This document shows positions 42,596 through 51,998 of a stretch of DNA of 64,000 nt, piece by piece; the stretch's first letter is position 1; each line of letters starts with the position of its first letter. A model generated the notes under the pieces. It searched no databases. It saw only the letters and a list, made by a program, of their open reading frames with translations, and had not been told where the DNA came from. Source of the stretch: JAFMDF01 sp965222705 (GTDB lineage Bacteria; Bacteroidota; Bacteroidia; Chitinophagales; Saprospiraceae); contig CBDCUO010000008.1 in assembly GCA_965222705.1 (NCBI GenBank), positions 82,505 through 146,504 of the forward strand, read 5' to 3'. Position numbers and translations under genes: made by a program.

Positions 42596-45115
42596 TTAAG
42601 GTCTAGTTCCCTTACCAATTGAAATTAGATTAGTAAATAGGCGGTAGGCCCCTGGCACTCCGGCGGGCAATTCTCTAAACCAAGAATAGCCAGAGTAAAT
42701 ATAATAGCCCTCTCCATATTTGGCAACCAATAAACCCCCTTCTTTTGGCTTTTCCCCTGGGTCATTACTAGATAAAATGGCTGTGTAATTTTCACTCCAT
42801 TCATTGGGAAAGTATAAGCCTCTCTCTTGTACCCAACCTTCAAAATCCTTTTCATTTATTTTATTAGGATAGTTTAACACAGGATGTTTAGGAGCTAATA
42901 ATTTGACAGAAGCTTCTTCAACAGAAACTCGATCTCTGGACAATTTAAGCGGATAGGGAGCTATTTGTTCCCGATCAATTTTTAGGCGATGGGCGGTATT
43001 GTACTGAACGATCATCGTGCCGCCATTTTTTACATAATTCAATAATTTAGGTTGATAAAATTTTAAGCGATCTACCGTATTATAGGCTCGTATGCCTAAG
43101 ATAATCGCATCATATTTTTGTAAATTGCCAGATATAATTTCTGCGTCTTCCAGTTCATGGACCTTATAGCCAATTTGCTGCAAACTAGCTGGAATTTCAT
43201 CTCCTGCCCCCATGATATAGCCAATGTTTTCTCCTTCTTTTTTTAAATCAATGCGAACTACTTTAGCCGAGGCATCCCGAATAATCGTCTGGGTAGGAAT
43301 ATGATCGTACTCTATAAAAATAGCTCCATCTGTAAAGCTTTGTCCATCATCCAGTTTTACCAATGGGACCACAAAGTTTTCTTCCTGTTTTTCAGAGGGG
43401 TATAATTGAAAGCTAACCAACTGTTCTTCTCCTTTTAATTTTAATTCAAAATCAATAACTTCGGGGGCTACTTTCCAACCTTCGGGATGGCATAATTCTA
43501 CTTTTCCTCGAACATCGGTCTTTCCGGCTTTTAATAAAACATTGACCATTTTGGGCTCATTATTGGCAAAGACATAGACCTTTTCGGAAATATTGGCAAA
43601 AACTGGGGGAATAATTTCGAATGGCCGATAGATTTCTGCTTTTACAGGATCACTTTTTTTAAAGACAACCTCTGAAATAAGACTTATAGGTGTTTTTTCA
43701 ATTTGTAGATCAAACTGTACCTTTAGGGTGCGCGGCGTTTCCGGCAAACCCCGCATCACCTGTTCTTTCACGGTGTACATCCCCAGTTCTGATTTTTCAT
43801 TTAACCAATAGGGATTAGTGTGAGCAATGTCTTTGGGCAAGGTGATTTTTTGACCTATTTTATTTACCTGATTATTTTCCAAAGCCAAATTGAGCGAAGA
43901 GTCCACATTGAGCGGTAAAATATTAAACCCCTTTAAAGCAATATTTGCAGAAGATCGGTTAACCACTTCCATATTTAATGCTATGGCTTGTCCAGGAGTG
44001 GCAGAATAATCATCCGCAACCACTTCCATATACAGACCGGCACAAGCCTTAATAACTGCTTTGATTTCTCCTAACTTTACTTTTTTCCAATAACCCTCTG
44101 GCAAGTTTTTGATTAGCTGATACGCTTTTACCAAATCGGGGATGCTATTGGCGGGAGTTGTATATTGAAAGTCTTTTTCTACTTTTTGCAATAACTTTCC
44201 AATAGGAGCACCACCTTTTACTCTAGTCCAGGTTGTATTAATTCCACCAAAAATATCTTCTCTATTGTTGGGCATATCCCCTTTGAGTAATTCCAAATAT
44301 TCTTGCATGGCCCCTCTCGTTCCCATAGACCCGAAGCCTTGACACTTGTGCATGCTACGACTTTCTGCAGCGATTTCTGTATTGGACTTTCCTTTAATGG
44401 GATAATAAACGCCCACATCCACACTCATCATTTTGGATTTATCCGCTTTTTCAAATTTTTCTCGGCTACCATAAAACCACCAGGAGGTATTAAAAAATAA
44501 CCGTTTAGGCTGCCATATATCTACATGTTGCAACTGTTCGGGATAAATAGTTGGATCGGCCGTTTTGTCAAAAGCCTCATAGGAAAGTATAGCTGAGGAA
44601 GTGTGATGCCCATGTGTTCTACCTGCCGAACGATGGTTGAATCGATTGATAATGACATCGGGCTGCCATTTTCTAATAGCCCAGATGACATCTGCCAATA
44701 CTTCTTCTTTATTCCAAATTTTCAGTGTTTCGTCTGGATGTTTGGAATAGCCAAAATCATTCGCTCTGGTAAATAATTGGTTCCCGCCGTCTATCCTTCT
44801 AGCGGCCAATAGTTCTTGCGTTCGAATAACCCCTAATAATTCTCTTATTTCTGTCCCGATTAAATTTTGTCCACCATCGCCACGAGTCAAAGAAAGATAA
44901 GCGGTATTAACTTTTAATTCATTCGACAAATAGGCAATTAATCGAGTATTCTCATCGTCAGGATGCGCTGCCACATACAAAACGGACCCCAGAATATTTA
45001 ATTTTTGAATGGCTTCGTGAATATCCCCCGAAGTCCATTTTTTGGGAGCTTGTGCACAAAGCGAAAATCCCGTAAGAGCCAAGAGGGCAATACAAGCAGA
45101 TAATTTTTGGAACAT
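42596..45115 (-). CDS. Secreted PIG-L family deacetylase
   Basis: The start at ATG 45115 gives a signal peptide MFQKLSACIALLALTGFSLCAQ; the frame to 45193 adds 26 unlikely residues. The PIG-L/LmbE domain (about 50-260) has the zinc motif AAHPDDEN near residue 50 and HTHGHH-like GRTHGHHTSS near 170. The C-terminal part (about 480-830) is a long Bacteroidota-specific extension with Ig-like sandwiches and a GATase1-like tail. Members remove acetyl groups from GlcNAc-type substrates; this one is outside the cytoplasm, and the substrate is unknown. It is 839 aa. Confidence 0.9.
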   Translation of the reverse strand: MFQKLSACIALLALTGFSLCAQAPKKWTSGDIHEAIQKLNILGSVLYVAAHPDDENTRLIAYLSNELKVNTAYLSLTRGDGGQNLIGTEIRELLGVIRTQELLAARRIDGGNQLFTRANDFGYSKHPDETLKIWNKEEVLADVIWAIRKWQPDVIINRFNHRSAGRTHGHHTSSAILSYEAFDKTADPTIYPEQLQHVDIWQPKRLFFNTSWWFYGSREKFEKADKSKMMSVDVGVYYPIKGKSNTEIAAESRSMHKCQGFGSMGTRGAMQEYLELLKGDMPNNREDIFGGINTTWTRVKGGAPIGKLLQKVEKDFQYTTPANSIPDLVKAYQLIKNLPEGYWKKVKLGEIKAVIKACAGLYMEVVADDYSATPGQAIALNMEVVNRSSANIALKGFNILPLNVDSSLNLALENNQVNKIGQKITLPKDIAHTNPYWLNEKSELGMYTVKEQVMRGLPETPRTLKVQFDLQIEKTPISLISEVVFKKSDPVKAEIYRPFEIIPPVFANISEKVYVFANNEPKMVNVLLKAGKTDVRGKVELCHPEGWKVAPEVIDFELKLKGEEQLVSFQLYPSEKQEENFVVPLVKLDDGQSFTDGAIFIEYDHIPTQTIIRDASAKVVRIDLKKEGENIGYIMGAGDEIPASLQQIGYKVHELEDAEIISGNLQKYDAIILGIRAYNTVDRLKFYQPKLLNYVKNGGTMIVQYNTAHRLKIDREQIAPYPLKLSRDRVSVEEASVKLLAPKHPVLNYPNKINEKDFEGWVQERGLYFPNEWSENYTAILSSNDPGEKPKEGGLLVAKYGEGYYIYSGYSWFRELPAGVPGAYRLFTNLISIGKGTRP

Positions 45116-45139
45116 AATCAACCGTTTTTTAAAAATCTG

Positions 45140-45181
45140 TTCTTTGACAAATTGCTTTATTCCACATAACTTATCAAAGAG
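45140..45181. repeat. TTCTTTGACAAA palindrome (copy e)
   Basis: The arms TTCTTTGACAA and TTATCAAAGAG flank ATTGCTTTATTCCACATAAC, giving a 42-bp imperfect palindrome. The central ATTCCACA matches copy b (11.2 kb). It lies 24 bp upstream of the PIG-L start. Confidence 0.6.
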
Positions 45182-45386
45182 CCAAAAACGCATAATTCAG
45201 TATGGCAGAACTCACTATTGAGTCGTTACTTAGATACACTACTATTACTTAACTATAAGGTGCTAAGAAAGGGAATAGTTTGATAGGTCAGCGATTATAT
45301 ACGTCTTCTTGTATGAACAACAAGTTTTAGCAACTAGAAACGGTTCGACAAGTTAAAGCTCATTGCATAGGAAATCAAAGTTCAAG

Positions 45387-45887
45387 TCAAAATCTGTATA
45401 AAATCCCGCCTGTTATCACAGATTGATTGATGCCACCAACAGTGTATTTATATTCTCCGAAATAATTCAGATTGCTCAGGGTTTCGACCTGGGCTCCTAA
45501 GCCGAGATTTAGACCGGCCTGGGTGCCATTATTCCTGACTTCTACCCCCGTAATATCTGATTTGACCTTCCCCCTAAAAATATTTAAACCCGCCAAAGGA
45601 AAAATGTCTATGGATTCATTAATATTGAACAAATTATATCGGGCATCCAAATCTAAAGAAGAGAAAGTGACAGATACATCCGGGGTAGATTTATCTTTAA
45701 AATAAAAAGTAAAGCCCGGTGCTGCCAGAAATTTATCATCTATGGCATAAGTGCCTCGTAGATTTATCCCTAGCTTGGCGACTTCCGTTCCATAAGCCAA
45801 GCCCCCTCCCAATTGAATCTGAGCTTTGGCAGAGAAGGTAAAAGTTGTTAAAAATATTGCGATAAGAGTATGTAAAAAATGTTTCAT
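45387..45887 (-). CDS. Outer membrane beta-barrel protein
   Basis: The start at ATG 45887 (MKHFLHTLIAIFLTTFTFSAKAQ) gives a clear signal peptide. The mature part (about 144 aa) alternates aromatic and polar residues and ends in GGILYRF, a C-terminal aromatic as expected for BAM substrates. It resembles the small Bacteroidota OmpW/PorT-type barrels. The function is unknown. Confidence 0.8.
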   Translation of the reverse strand: MKHFLHTLIAIFLTTFTFSAKAQIQLGGGLAYGTEVAKLGINLRGTYAIDDKFLAAPGFTFYFKDKSTPDVSVTFSSLDLDARYNLFNINESIDIFPLAGLNIFRGKVKSDITGVEVRNNGTQAGLNLGLGAQVETLSNLNYFGEYKYTVGGINQSVITGGILYRF

Positions 45888-45999
45888 CCTGAAAGTAGTT
45901 TTTAAAATTAGGAATAGAAATTGCAATATAAATAACCTCTCTAACTTTTTTTAATATTTTAGATATTTTGATTTCATGCCAATTTTTGATATTTTAATA

Positions 46000-46527
46000 T
46001 TATCGAGCTGAAACGCCCAAAGCCAACCGAATATGTGCCAAGTGGTGCTTGCCATGCCAGGCATAAATCCCAATCATTTCATCTAATTGAAAAACGCGCC
46101 CGCTTTCAGGATGAAAAAACCTTCTTTTTAGTTGCTCGTCGGTCAAAGATTTTATCAAAATAGACCAGCGCTGGTGCAACCCTTCTAATAGTCGAAGGGA
46201 TACCCCTACGGGTGTATTTTTCGTATCCTCCAGTTCTGCCCAAAGGTCTTCAAAATAGGGTTTGATAGTCGGCTGGTTTTCGGTTAAAGTCCATTTAAAA
46301 CGGATATAGGCATTGATATGGCTATCGAAAATGTGATGCACGATCTGGCGTATTGTCCAACCGCCAGGACGATAAGTAAGATCTAATTGTTTTGCAGGTA
46401 GGTTTTCTACCAAAGCACTTACTTCGGCAGGTAGTATTTCTATTTCAGTTATCCAATTTTGGATCATCGAGTGGGTAATCTGTCCGGGTTTTTGAAATTT
46501 CCCAATCGGATGTTTTAAATGCTCCAT
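46000..46527 (-). CDS. YfiT/DinB-type thiol transferase (bacillithiol-linked)
   Basis: The 175-aa DinB-fold four-helix protein has the three metal-binding histidines: IVHHIFDSH (about 63-71) and AWHGKHHLAHI (about 155-165). It begins LKHPIGKFQKP, the YfiT-type N-terminus. Family members (BstA/YfiT) conjugate bacillithiol or another thiol to electrophiles, or are metal-dependent hydrolases. A bacilliredoxin elsewhere in the window supports thiol chemistry of this kind. A TATATTTG promoter box lies 15 nt upstream. Confidence 0.85.
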   Translation of the reverse strand: MEHLKHPIGKFQKPGQITHSMIQNWITEIEILPAEVSALVENLPAKQLDLTYRPGGWTIRQIVHHIFDSHINAYIRFKWTLTENQPTIKPYFEDLWAELEDTKNTPVGVSLRLLEGLHQRWSILIKSLTDEQLKRRFFHPESGRVFQLDEMIGIYAWHGKHHLAHIRLALGVSAR

Positions 46528-46542
46528 TTTTTATATTTTGCC

Positions 46543-46550
46543 CAAATATA
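46543..46550 (-). promoter_or_regulatory. -7 promoter box TATATTTG for yfiT
   Basis: The box is an exact TAnnTTTG match on the minus strand, 15 nt before the start codon. Confidence 0.5.
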
Positions 46551-46580
46551 GCAAAATCTGCTGCTTCACAGACAAAAATA

Positions 46581-46602
46581 GGGAAGCTCCTTTGAGCTTC
46601 CC
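46581..46602. terminator. Possible terminator hairpin
   Basis: The stem GGGAAGCTC / GAGCTTCCC has a 4-nt loop (CTTT). The tail is only weakly T-rich, so function is uncertain. It lies between the dockerin-like gene and yfiT. Confidence 0.4.
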
Positions 46603-46911
46603 TGTTACAGTATCGTAGTCATCGGTTTAAGGATAAACTACTGTCCATTACTATCCAAATTTTTCAGGTCAATGGGATAAAGAAATTTAAATCCTGGCCA
46701 GGCAGCTATTAAAGCCGCCTAACCAGTAACTTTGCCTTCGTGTTTGTCATGGGATTAGGATGTGTGTTTGTTCAATGTCTGTTCTTTTTGGGCAAAGTTG
46801 GACTTAAATCAGCGACGCAATCAAACTATCTGCACACGCTTTAATTTTTGGGCACTAATGCTTCAAAATGGGATATATCAAGGTCTTGGTTAAAAAATCA
46901 AAATTGAATTT

Positions 46912-48006
46912 TTATAATTTTTGAATAGGCTCGCTTCTGATACCATATTCTTTAGAAATTATTTTTAGCCAATAGAACCCTTTTGGAATTTCCTGAAAAT
47001 CAAGGCTTTGAAAAGGAGATTGATTGAGTTCTTTTTCAAAAACTGTCTGCCCTAGTGCGTTGACCAATTCTACTTTATCTATTGGCAAGTTATTTCTTTG
47101 GAGTAGCAACCATCGAATAATAGGATTGGGGTAGAGTTTTATCTTATCTAAAATTGGATGATAAGCACTAGTTCTTAGACTATCTTCTAATACCAGAAAA
47201 ATATCCTTCGGTGCAATAGGTACTTTTTCGAAAGCCCCATCCGTCACCGTAACGCTATCAATTGTGAGCGTTATGGTATCTCGTATTAACAAATCAATGG
47301 CATTTTCTTGAATCACAAAAGAGAGTGTACCTAGCAGCCCTGCACCTCCTACTGGTTGTTGGTCTATTCGGCTAATAGCAACGGTATAGTTGCCCGTTTC
47401 TTCATTATTTATCTGAAGCGCAATCGTGGAATTTTCGAGGGGCTCAATCCAGGATACCTCAGAGAATTCAAATGTCGTTTGATCCGCTTTAATTAATTGG
47501 GGGTCCGTTTTAATAGTAAATGATAAACCCAGTAGTTCTTTGATTGAAATCGTTTCATCTCCTAGCCCAATGGATAACTCAATGGTTTGGCCCGGAACAA
47601 ATGTAATGTCCCCAGATAATAGATTAAAGGAAGGATCCAGCCCTTGAGTAGCTTCCAGAATTTCATCGGGAATAAAAGGTACATCATCGTGAACTTGATT
47701 TATATTGGCTTGGATAACTTCCGCATCCAATTCATCTATGCTGCCGTCTCCATTGCAATCTGCATAGACAAAATTGAGCCCGTCAGGGAAATTGCCTTCC
47801 CATTCTGCAAGGGCAGCTTGAGCTGCCCATTCCGCATTGATAACTGCCCTTGGACTTCCGGTTTCGCCAAAGGCATAACCAAGGAAAAGCAAATCAATTT
47901 CATTGACAATGCCATTATTATTGACATCGCCCGGCCATATCACTTGTGCAGAGAATGTTTGAGAGAAAAGTAAAAAGGAAATAATGAAAAATAAAACAGA
48001 TTTCAT
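46912..48006 (-). CDS. T9SS protein with dockerin-like and cohesin-like domains
   Basis: The 364-aa exported protein has a signal peptide ending near FSA (residue 20). A dockerin type I-like region (about 24-110) follows with two EF-hand-like calcium loops, DVNNNGIVNEID and DCNGDGSIDELD. A beta-sandwich (about 125-270) resembles cohesin-like modules. A T9SS sorting domain starts at LYPNPIIRWLLL and ends at the C-terminus. In cellulosomes, dockerins bind cohesins. The window also contains a six-cohesin-like protein (14.2-18.1 kb), but binding between them is speculative. Confidence 0.8.
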   Translation of the reverse strand: MKSVLFFIISFLLFSQTFSAQVIWPGDVNNNGIVNEIDLLFLGYAFGETGSPRAVINAEWAAQAALAEWEGNFPDGLNFVYADCNGDGSIDELDAEVIQANINQVHDDVPFIPDEILEATQGLDPSFNLLSGDITFVPGQTIELSIGLGDETISIKELLGLSFTIKTDPQLIKADQTTFEFSEVSWIEPLENSTIALQINNEETGNYTVAISRIDQQPVGGAGLLGTLSFVIQENAIDLLIRDTITLTIDSVTVTDGAFEKVPIAPKDIFLVLEDSLRTSAYHPILDKIKLYPNPIIRWLLLQRNNLPIDKVELVNALGQTVFEKELNQSPFQSLDFQEIPKGFYWLKIISKEYGIRSEPIQKL

Positions 48007-48077
48007 TCAAGGCATTTTGTTCATATTCAAGGTGTATGGCATCTAATGCATATAACATACTTTTCTTTTCCTTGATA

Positions 48078-48085
48078 CAAAATTA
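48078..48085 (-). promoter_or_regulatory. -7 promoter box TAATTTTG for the dockerin-like gene
   Basis: The box is an exact TAnnTTTG match on the minus strand, 71 nt upstream of the start codon. Confidence 0.4.
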
Positions 48086-48266
48086 AGAAAAGACGATTCT
48101 TGACACAATTACATTTTTTGATAATTGTCGGTTTTTTTTTATATATTTTAAGCATAAAAAACAAGTTAAATATTAGTCTAATTTATAATTAGTCTTAATA
48201 ATCAGCCTTTTATAAAAAAATATTTTGCTATTACGCTGGATGATTTGTCGAAAATAAATTTAAAAA

Positions 48267-49679
48267 ATGATCGAAAGCAAACTTATTCTTTTGCTAAAAA
48301 CATTCAAAAAAGGAGAGTGGAAGCGATTTAAAGCCTTTTTGGCTTCTCCTTATTTTAATAAAAGAATGGATTTAGTGGGCTTTTTTAATTATTTAGAAAA
48401 GATCAAACCCGAATTTTCCGAAAAAGAACTTAAAAAAGAATACATCTTTCAGCAATTATTCCCTGGAAAGATGTATGATGACAAACAAATGCGGTATTTA
48501 ATGAATTATACGTTAAAATTGGCTGAGCAGTTTTTAGGGCAACAAAAACTGGAACGGGAATCCTTATTGGATAATGCCATATTGGAAGAATTGGTAGATC
48601 GGAAATTGGAAAAACATTCAAAAAATTATTTTGAAAAAATAGCCATTAGGCAAGAAGGTATTAAAGAAAAATCAAACATCTATTACTATAATCAATATAA
48701 ATTGGCCCATATTGCCAATAAACATTTTGGCAATAGAGATTTAAGGCAAGATGATATAAATTTAAAATTAGCCGCTAATGCGTTAGACCTCTTTTATTAT
48801 TTCAATAAACTAAAATATAGCTGCGAAATGCTAAATCGCCAGAAGGTCTTTTCAACCAGCTATGATTTGAGCTTTACCAATCTTTTATATGATTATCTGG
48901 AAAAAATAGACGGAGGGAATGAACCCTTAATCGCCATCTATTTTCAAATATATGCTACCTTTATTAAAAAAGAGGCTTCCAAAAATTTTCAATTATTGAA
49001 ACAATTGATCAATAATCATCACCAGGAAATCTCGTCAATAGAAAAACAGCATATTTATTTGTACGCCATCAACTACTGCCTAAGACAAATGAAGCAAAGC
49101 AAGCGGGGTCAGTATTATGCCAGCGAATGCCTCAAACTATATCTAGACGGTATCCAGCAAGAATTTTTATTTATCAATGGCTATTTATCCCCCTGGACCT
49201 TTAAAAATGTGGTAAAACTTGGATTTAATCTGGAAAAGTATAACTGGACAGAGCAATTTATTCAGGATTATTATAAAAAATTATCCCCTGAATTTCAGGA
49301 CGATGCTCTTCATTATAACTTGGCCGACTTATATTATCGAAAGAAAAACTATAAAGAAGCACAATATCATTTATTATTGGTAGAATACTCTGATTTGTTT
49401 TATAGCTTGGATGCAAAAACCATGCTCTTAAAAATCTATTTTGAAACAGAGGAAGAGGAAGCCCTTTTTTCGCTTTTGGCTTCTTTTTCTATCTACCTCA
49501 AGCGAAATAAAAAAATCTCCAATAACTATCGGGAAACCTACCTCAATTTTACCATCTTTTTACATCAGATCAGCAAATCCAAAAAGAAAAACATCACCGC
49601 TATCAAGGAAAAAGTCAAGCAGACAGGATTATTGATCAACCGCAGTTGGCTGCTTCGAATTTGTGACGAATTGGGTTGA
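48267..49679 (+). CDS. Conserved hypothetical helical (TPR-like) protein
   Basis: The 470-aa protein has no signal peptide or TM helix. It is rich in K, L, Y and E with helical-hairpin spacing, for example YNLADLYYRKKNYKEAQYHLLLV near 350. The N-terminus MIESKLILLLKTFKKGEWKRF.AFL.SPYFN resembles a conserved Bacteroidota hypothetical family. It has no catalytic motif and no clear operon partner. A scaffold or regulatory role is possible. Confidence 0.7.
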   Translation: MIESKLILLLKTFKKGEWKRFKAFLASPYFNKRMDLVGFFNYLEKIKPEFSEKELKKEYIFQQLFPGKMYDDKQMRYLMNYTLKLAEQFLGQQKLERESLLDNAILEELVDRKLEKHSKNYFEKIAIRQEGIKEKSNIYYYNQYKLAHIANKHFGNRDLRQDDINLKLAANALDLFYYFNKLKYSCEMLNRQKVFSTSYDLSFTNLLYDYLEKIDGGNEPLIAIYFQIYATFIKKEASKNFQLLKQLINNHHQEISSIEKQHIYLYAINYCLRQMKQSKRGQYYASECLKLYLDGIQQEFLFINGYLSPWTFKNVVKLGFNLEKYNWTEQFIQDYYKKLSPEFQDDALHYNLADLYYRKKNYKEAQYHLLLVEYSDLFYSLDAKTMLLKIYFETEEEEALFSLLASFSIYLKRNKKISNNYRETYLNFTIFLHQISKSKKKNITAIKEKVKQTGLLINRSWLLRICDELG

Positions 49680-49702
49680 AAAATAGAGTAGCTTGCAGGA
49701 AA

Positions 49703-49747
49703 TTAAAAAATCAGCCAGCCTGGCAGCACCATTAGTACCAGGCCGGC
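49703..49747 (-). terminator. GC-rich terminator-like hairpin on the minus strand
   Basis: On the minus strand, GCCGGCCTGG pairs with CCAGGCTGGC (one mismatch) around a 14-nt loop and is followed by TGATTTTTT. No annotated minus-strand gene precedes it, so an unannotated transcript may end here. Confidence 0.45.
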
Positions 49748-50169
49748 GACAACCTCGCATAGTGATTGTTTTGAGATTAACACTAAAACTTTGGGACCGC
49801 GTAAAAAAAAAATTTGAAGAGAAAAGTGCCGGTTTTTTAAACCATGCTGTTTTGGACTGGCAAATTGTGTTTGGATAAGAAAATGCAAATCTTTGCACTT
49901 TAGACGATAGCATTGCCGAAGTGGTCACCTTGTGCTTAAAGTAAGCCTTGAACTGTTGAATCAAAGTTCGCTTCAAATAGCAAAAAAATGATTTAGCAAG
50001 CAGCCCATCCAAAAGAATAAGTAGTTTTTTGATTGTTTATTCGCTTTTCGATGCCCCTTTGACTCATCCACGATTTTTTTGTGCGAAATTTTAGCTGATT
50101 ATCAGCCTGTTACAAATAATCATTCTAGCTTTTTTTCAAAAAATGCTTGTTTATTGCCCAAAAGAGCGA

Positions 50170-50177
50170 TACCTTTG
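50170..50177 (+). promoter_or_regulatory. Promoter for rplM-rpsI (-33 TTG at 50147, -7 TACCTTTG)
   Basis: TTG at 50147-50149 and TACCTTTG at 50170-50177 are 20 bp apart, an exact fit to the Bacteroidota pattern. The rplM start follows 49 nt later. Confidence 0.6.
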
Positions 50178-50226
50178 CACCGCTTTTTAAAAAAGCAATT
50201 TCTATCAACATAAAAACAGGATTACA

Positions 50227-50670
50227 GTGAATACTTTAAGCTATAAAACACCCTCCGCTAAAAAAGAAACCATCGAGCGAAAATGGTACGTGGTAGATGC
50301 TGACGGGCAAGTCGTTGGGCGACTAGCTTCCAGGATTGCACATGTATTAAAAGGGAAGCATAAGCCCTCTTATACTCCCCATGTGGATACCGGTGACTAT
50401 GTAATTGTAATCAATGCGGACAAGGTTCGATTCACTGGAGCAAAAATGGCCCAGAAAGAATATATTTCTTACTCTTTATACCCAGGGGGGCAGAAGCGAG
50501 TCAAAGCAGCAGAAATGGCTGAAAAAAAACCACTTTTTATTTTGGAAAAGGCAGTAAAAGGAATGCTGCCCAAAAATCGCTTGGGTCGTGCCATGTTCAA
50601 AAAATTATTTACCTATGAAGGAGCAGAGCATCCCCATCAGGCACAAAAACCGGAAGCATTTAATTTTTAA
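50227..50670 (+). CDS. rplM: 50S ribosomal protein L13
   Basis: This is a 147-aa L13 with a GTG start. Family motifs: RKWYVVDADGQVVGRLASRIAHVLKGKHKPSYTPHVD, GDYVIVINADKVRFTGAK, and GMLPKNRLGRAMFKKL. It is followed after 26 bp by rpsI, the universal pair. Confidence 0.98.
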   Translation: MNTLSYKTPSAKKETIERKWYVVDADGQVVGRLASRIAHVLKGKHKPSYTPHVDTGDYVIVINADKVRFTGAKMAQKEYISYSLYPGGQKRVKAAEMAEKKPLFILEKAVKGMLPKNRLGRAMFKKLFTYEGAEHPHQAQKPEAFNF

Positions 50671-50696
50671 AAAAGCTATAAAATTTTAATTTCAAT

Positions 50697-51083
50697 ATGG
50701 AAATGATTAATGCGGTTGGGAGAAGGAAGGCATCCATTGCCAGAGTTTATTTGACCAAGGGAGATGGCAAAATTGTAATCAATGGTAAAGAACTAAAGGA
50801 ATACTTCCCCCAAATACATATCCAAGACAAAATCACCGACCCTTTTAAAACGGTTGAAGCAGATAATATTTACGATTTAAAGGTAAATGTAAAGGGTGGC
50901 GGATTCAAAGGACAGGCAGAGGCAGTAAGAATGGCCGTTTCCAGAGCATTGGTTAAATTAAACGAAGAATTTCGAAAACCTTTAAAAGAAAAGAAATTTC
51001 TCACCAGGGATGCCAGAGTAGTAGAGCGCAAAAAGTATGGCAAGCCCAAGGCAAGGAAAAGCTTCCAATTCTCTAAACGTTAA
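50697..51083 (+). CDS. rpsI: 30S ribosomal protein S9
   Basis: This is a 128-aa S9, beginning MINAVGRRKASIARVYL after a two-residue lead (ME). The conserved GQAEAVRMAVSRALV and the C-terminal KARKSFQFSKR are present; the C-terminal KR tail contacts P-site tRNA. Confidence 0.98.
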   Translation: MEMINAVGRRKASIARVYLTKGDGKIVINGKELKEYFPQIHIQDKITDPFKTVEADNIYDLKVNVKGGGFKGQAEAVRMAVSRALVKLNEEFRKPLKEKKFLTRDARVVERKKYGKPKARKSFQFSKR

Positions 51084-51183
51084 TCAACTTGATTACTTAC
51101 TTGGCAGCAATGTCTAACGAGTAGGCTCTGCTCTCCACATTTAGTAGTCAAACAATTGTAACAATTAATCAATCTTAAACATA

Positions 51184-51906
51184 ATGAAGACACCTACTTA
51201 TAAGGAACTCTTGGACGCAGGCGTACACTTTGGTCACTTAAAACGCAAGTGGAATCCCAAAATGCTTCCTTACATCTTCATGGAGCGAAAGGGAATTCAT
51301 GTCATTGATATTAATCGCACGATTGAATGCTTAGAAGCTGCAGGAAAAGCAGCAAAAGCTATGGCAAAATCAGGTAAAAAAATTATGTTTGTTGCCACCA
51401 AAAGACAAGCTAGAGGAATCATAATGGAAGCCGCTAAAAGTGTTGGTATGCCATTCGTAGCAGATAGATGGCTGGGAGGAATGATGACCAACTTTTCCAC
51501 TATCCGCAAGTCGGTTAAAAAAATGCAGAACATCAATAGAATGTTGGAAGATGCCAACTTAAGCGTTACCAAGAAAGAGCGTCTGACACTAACCAGAGAG
51601 CGGGACAAAATGTATAAAGTATTGGGTGGTATTGCTGATTTGAACCGTTTGCCTGCTGCTATATTTATCGTAGATATTCACCATGAGCATATTGCGGTAG
51701 CAGAGTCACACAAATTAGGGCTAAAGACCTTCGGCATCGTTGATACTAATTCTGACCCGAATGAAGTGGACTTTCCAATTCCTGCTAATGACGATGCTTC
51801 TAAGTCAATCAGTATTATTACTGATTATATTGTAGAATGCATTAAAGAAGGCCTTGAAGAGCGAAAGAATAGCAAAGCGAGTAAAGAAAAAGAGGCGACA
51901 GCATAG
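51184..51906 (+). CDS. rpsB: 30S ribosomal protein S2
   Basis: This is a 240-aa S2: KELLDAGVHFGHLKRKWNPKM, ATKRQARGII, RWLGGMMTNFSTI and FGIVDTNSDPNEVDFPIPAND. It is followed by tsf, the standard order. The C-terminal tail is short and charged. Confidence 0.98.
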   Translation: MKTPTYKELLDAGVHFGHLKRKWNPKMLPYIFMERKGIHVIDINRTIECLEAAGKAAKAMAKSGKKIMFVATKRQARGIIMEAAKSVGMPFVADRWLGGMMTNFSTIRKSVKKMQNINRMLEDANLSVTKKERLTLTRERDKMYKVLGGIADLNRLPAAIFIVDIHHEHIAVAESHKLGLKTFGIVDTNSDPNEVDFPIPANDDASKSISIITDYIVECIKEGLEERKNSKASKEKEATA

Positions 51907-51998
51907 AAGGGCAACTGCAAATAAATGTCTTGACAACCATACGTTTTGGCTCTTGATGGAATATCCTATTTTTTTAACAACAAAATAATTCTAAAATA

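Larger units (their letters stand above)
46528..46911. other. 384-bp non-coding region
   Basis: It lies between yfiT and the dockerin-like gene, both on the minus strand. It holds a hairpin at 46581-46602 and a TATATTTG box at 46543-46550. I see no ORF or recognisable RNA. Confidence 0.5.
49680..50226. other. 547-bp non-coding region upstream of rplM
   Basis: It contains the rplM promoter near its right end and a strong hairpin at 49714-49747. Short ORFs here have unnatural composition. It could hold a small RNA on the minus strand, because the hairpin looks like a minus-strand terminator. Confidence 0.5.

Noticed and set aside
49629..50012. 127-aa minus-strand ORF
   Set aside because: It overlaps the end of a real gene and a terminator-like hairpin; composition is not protein-like.
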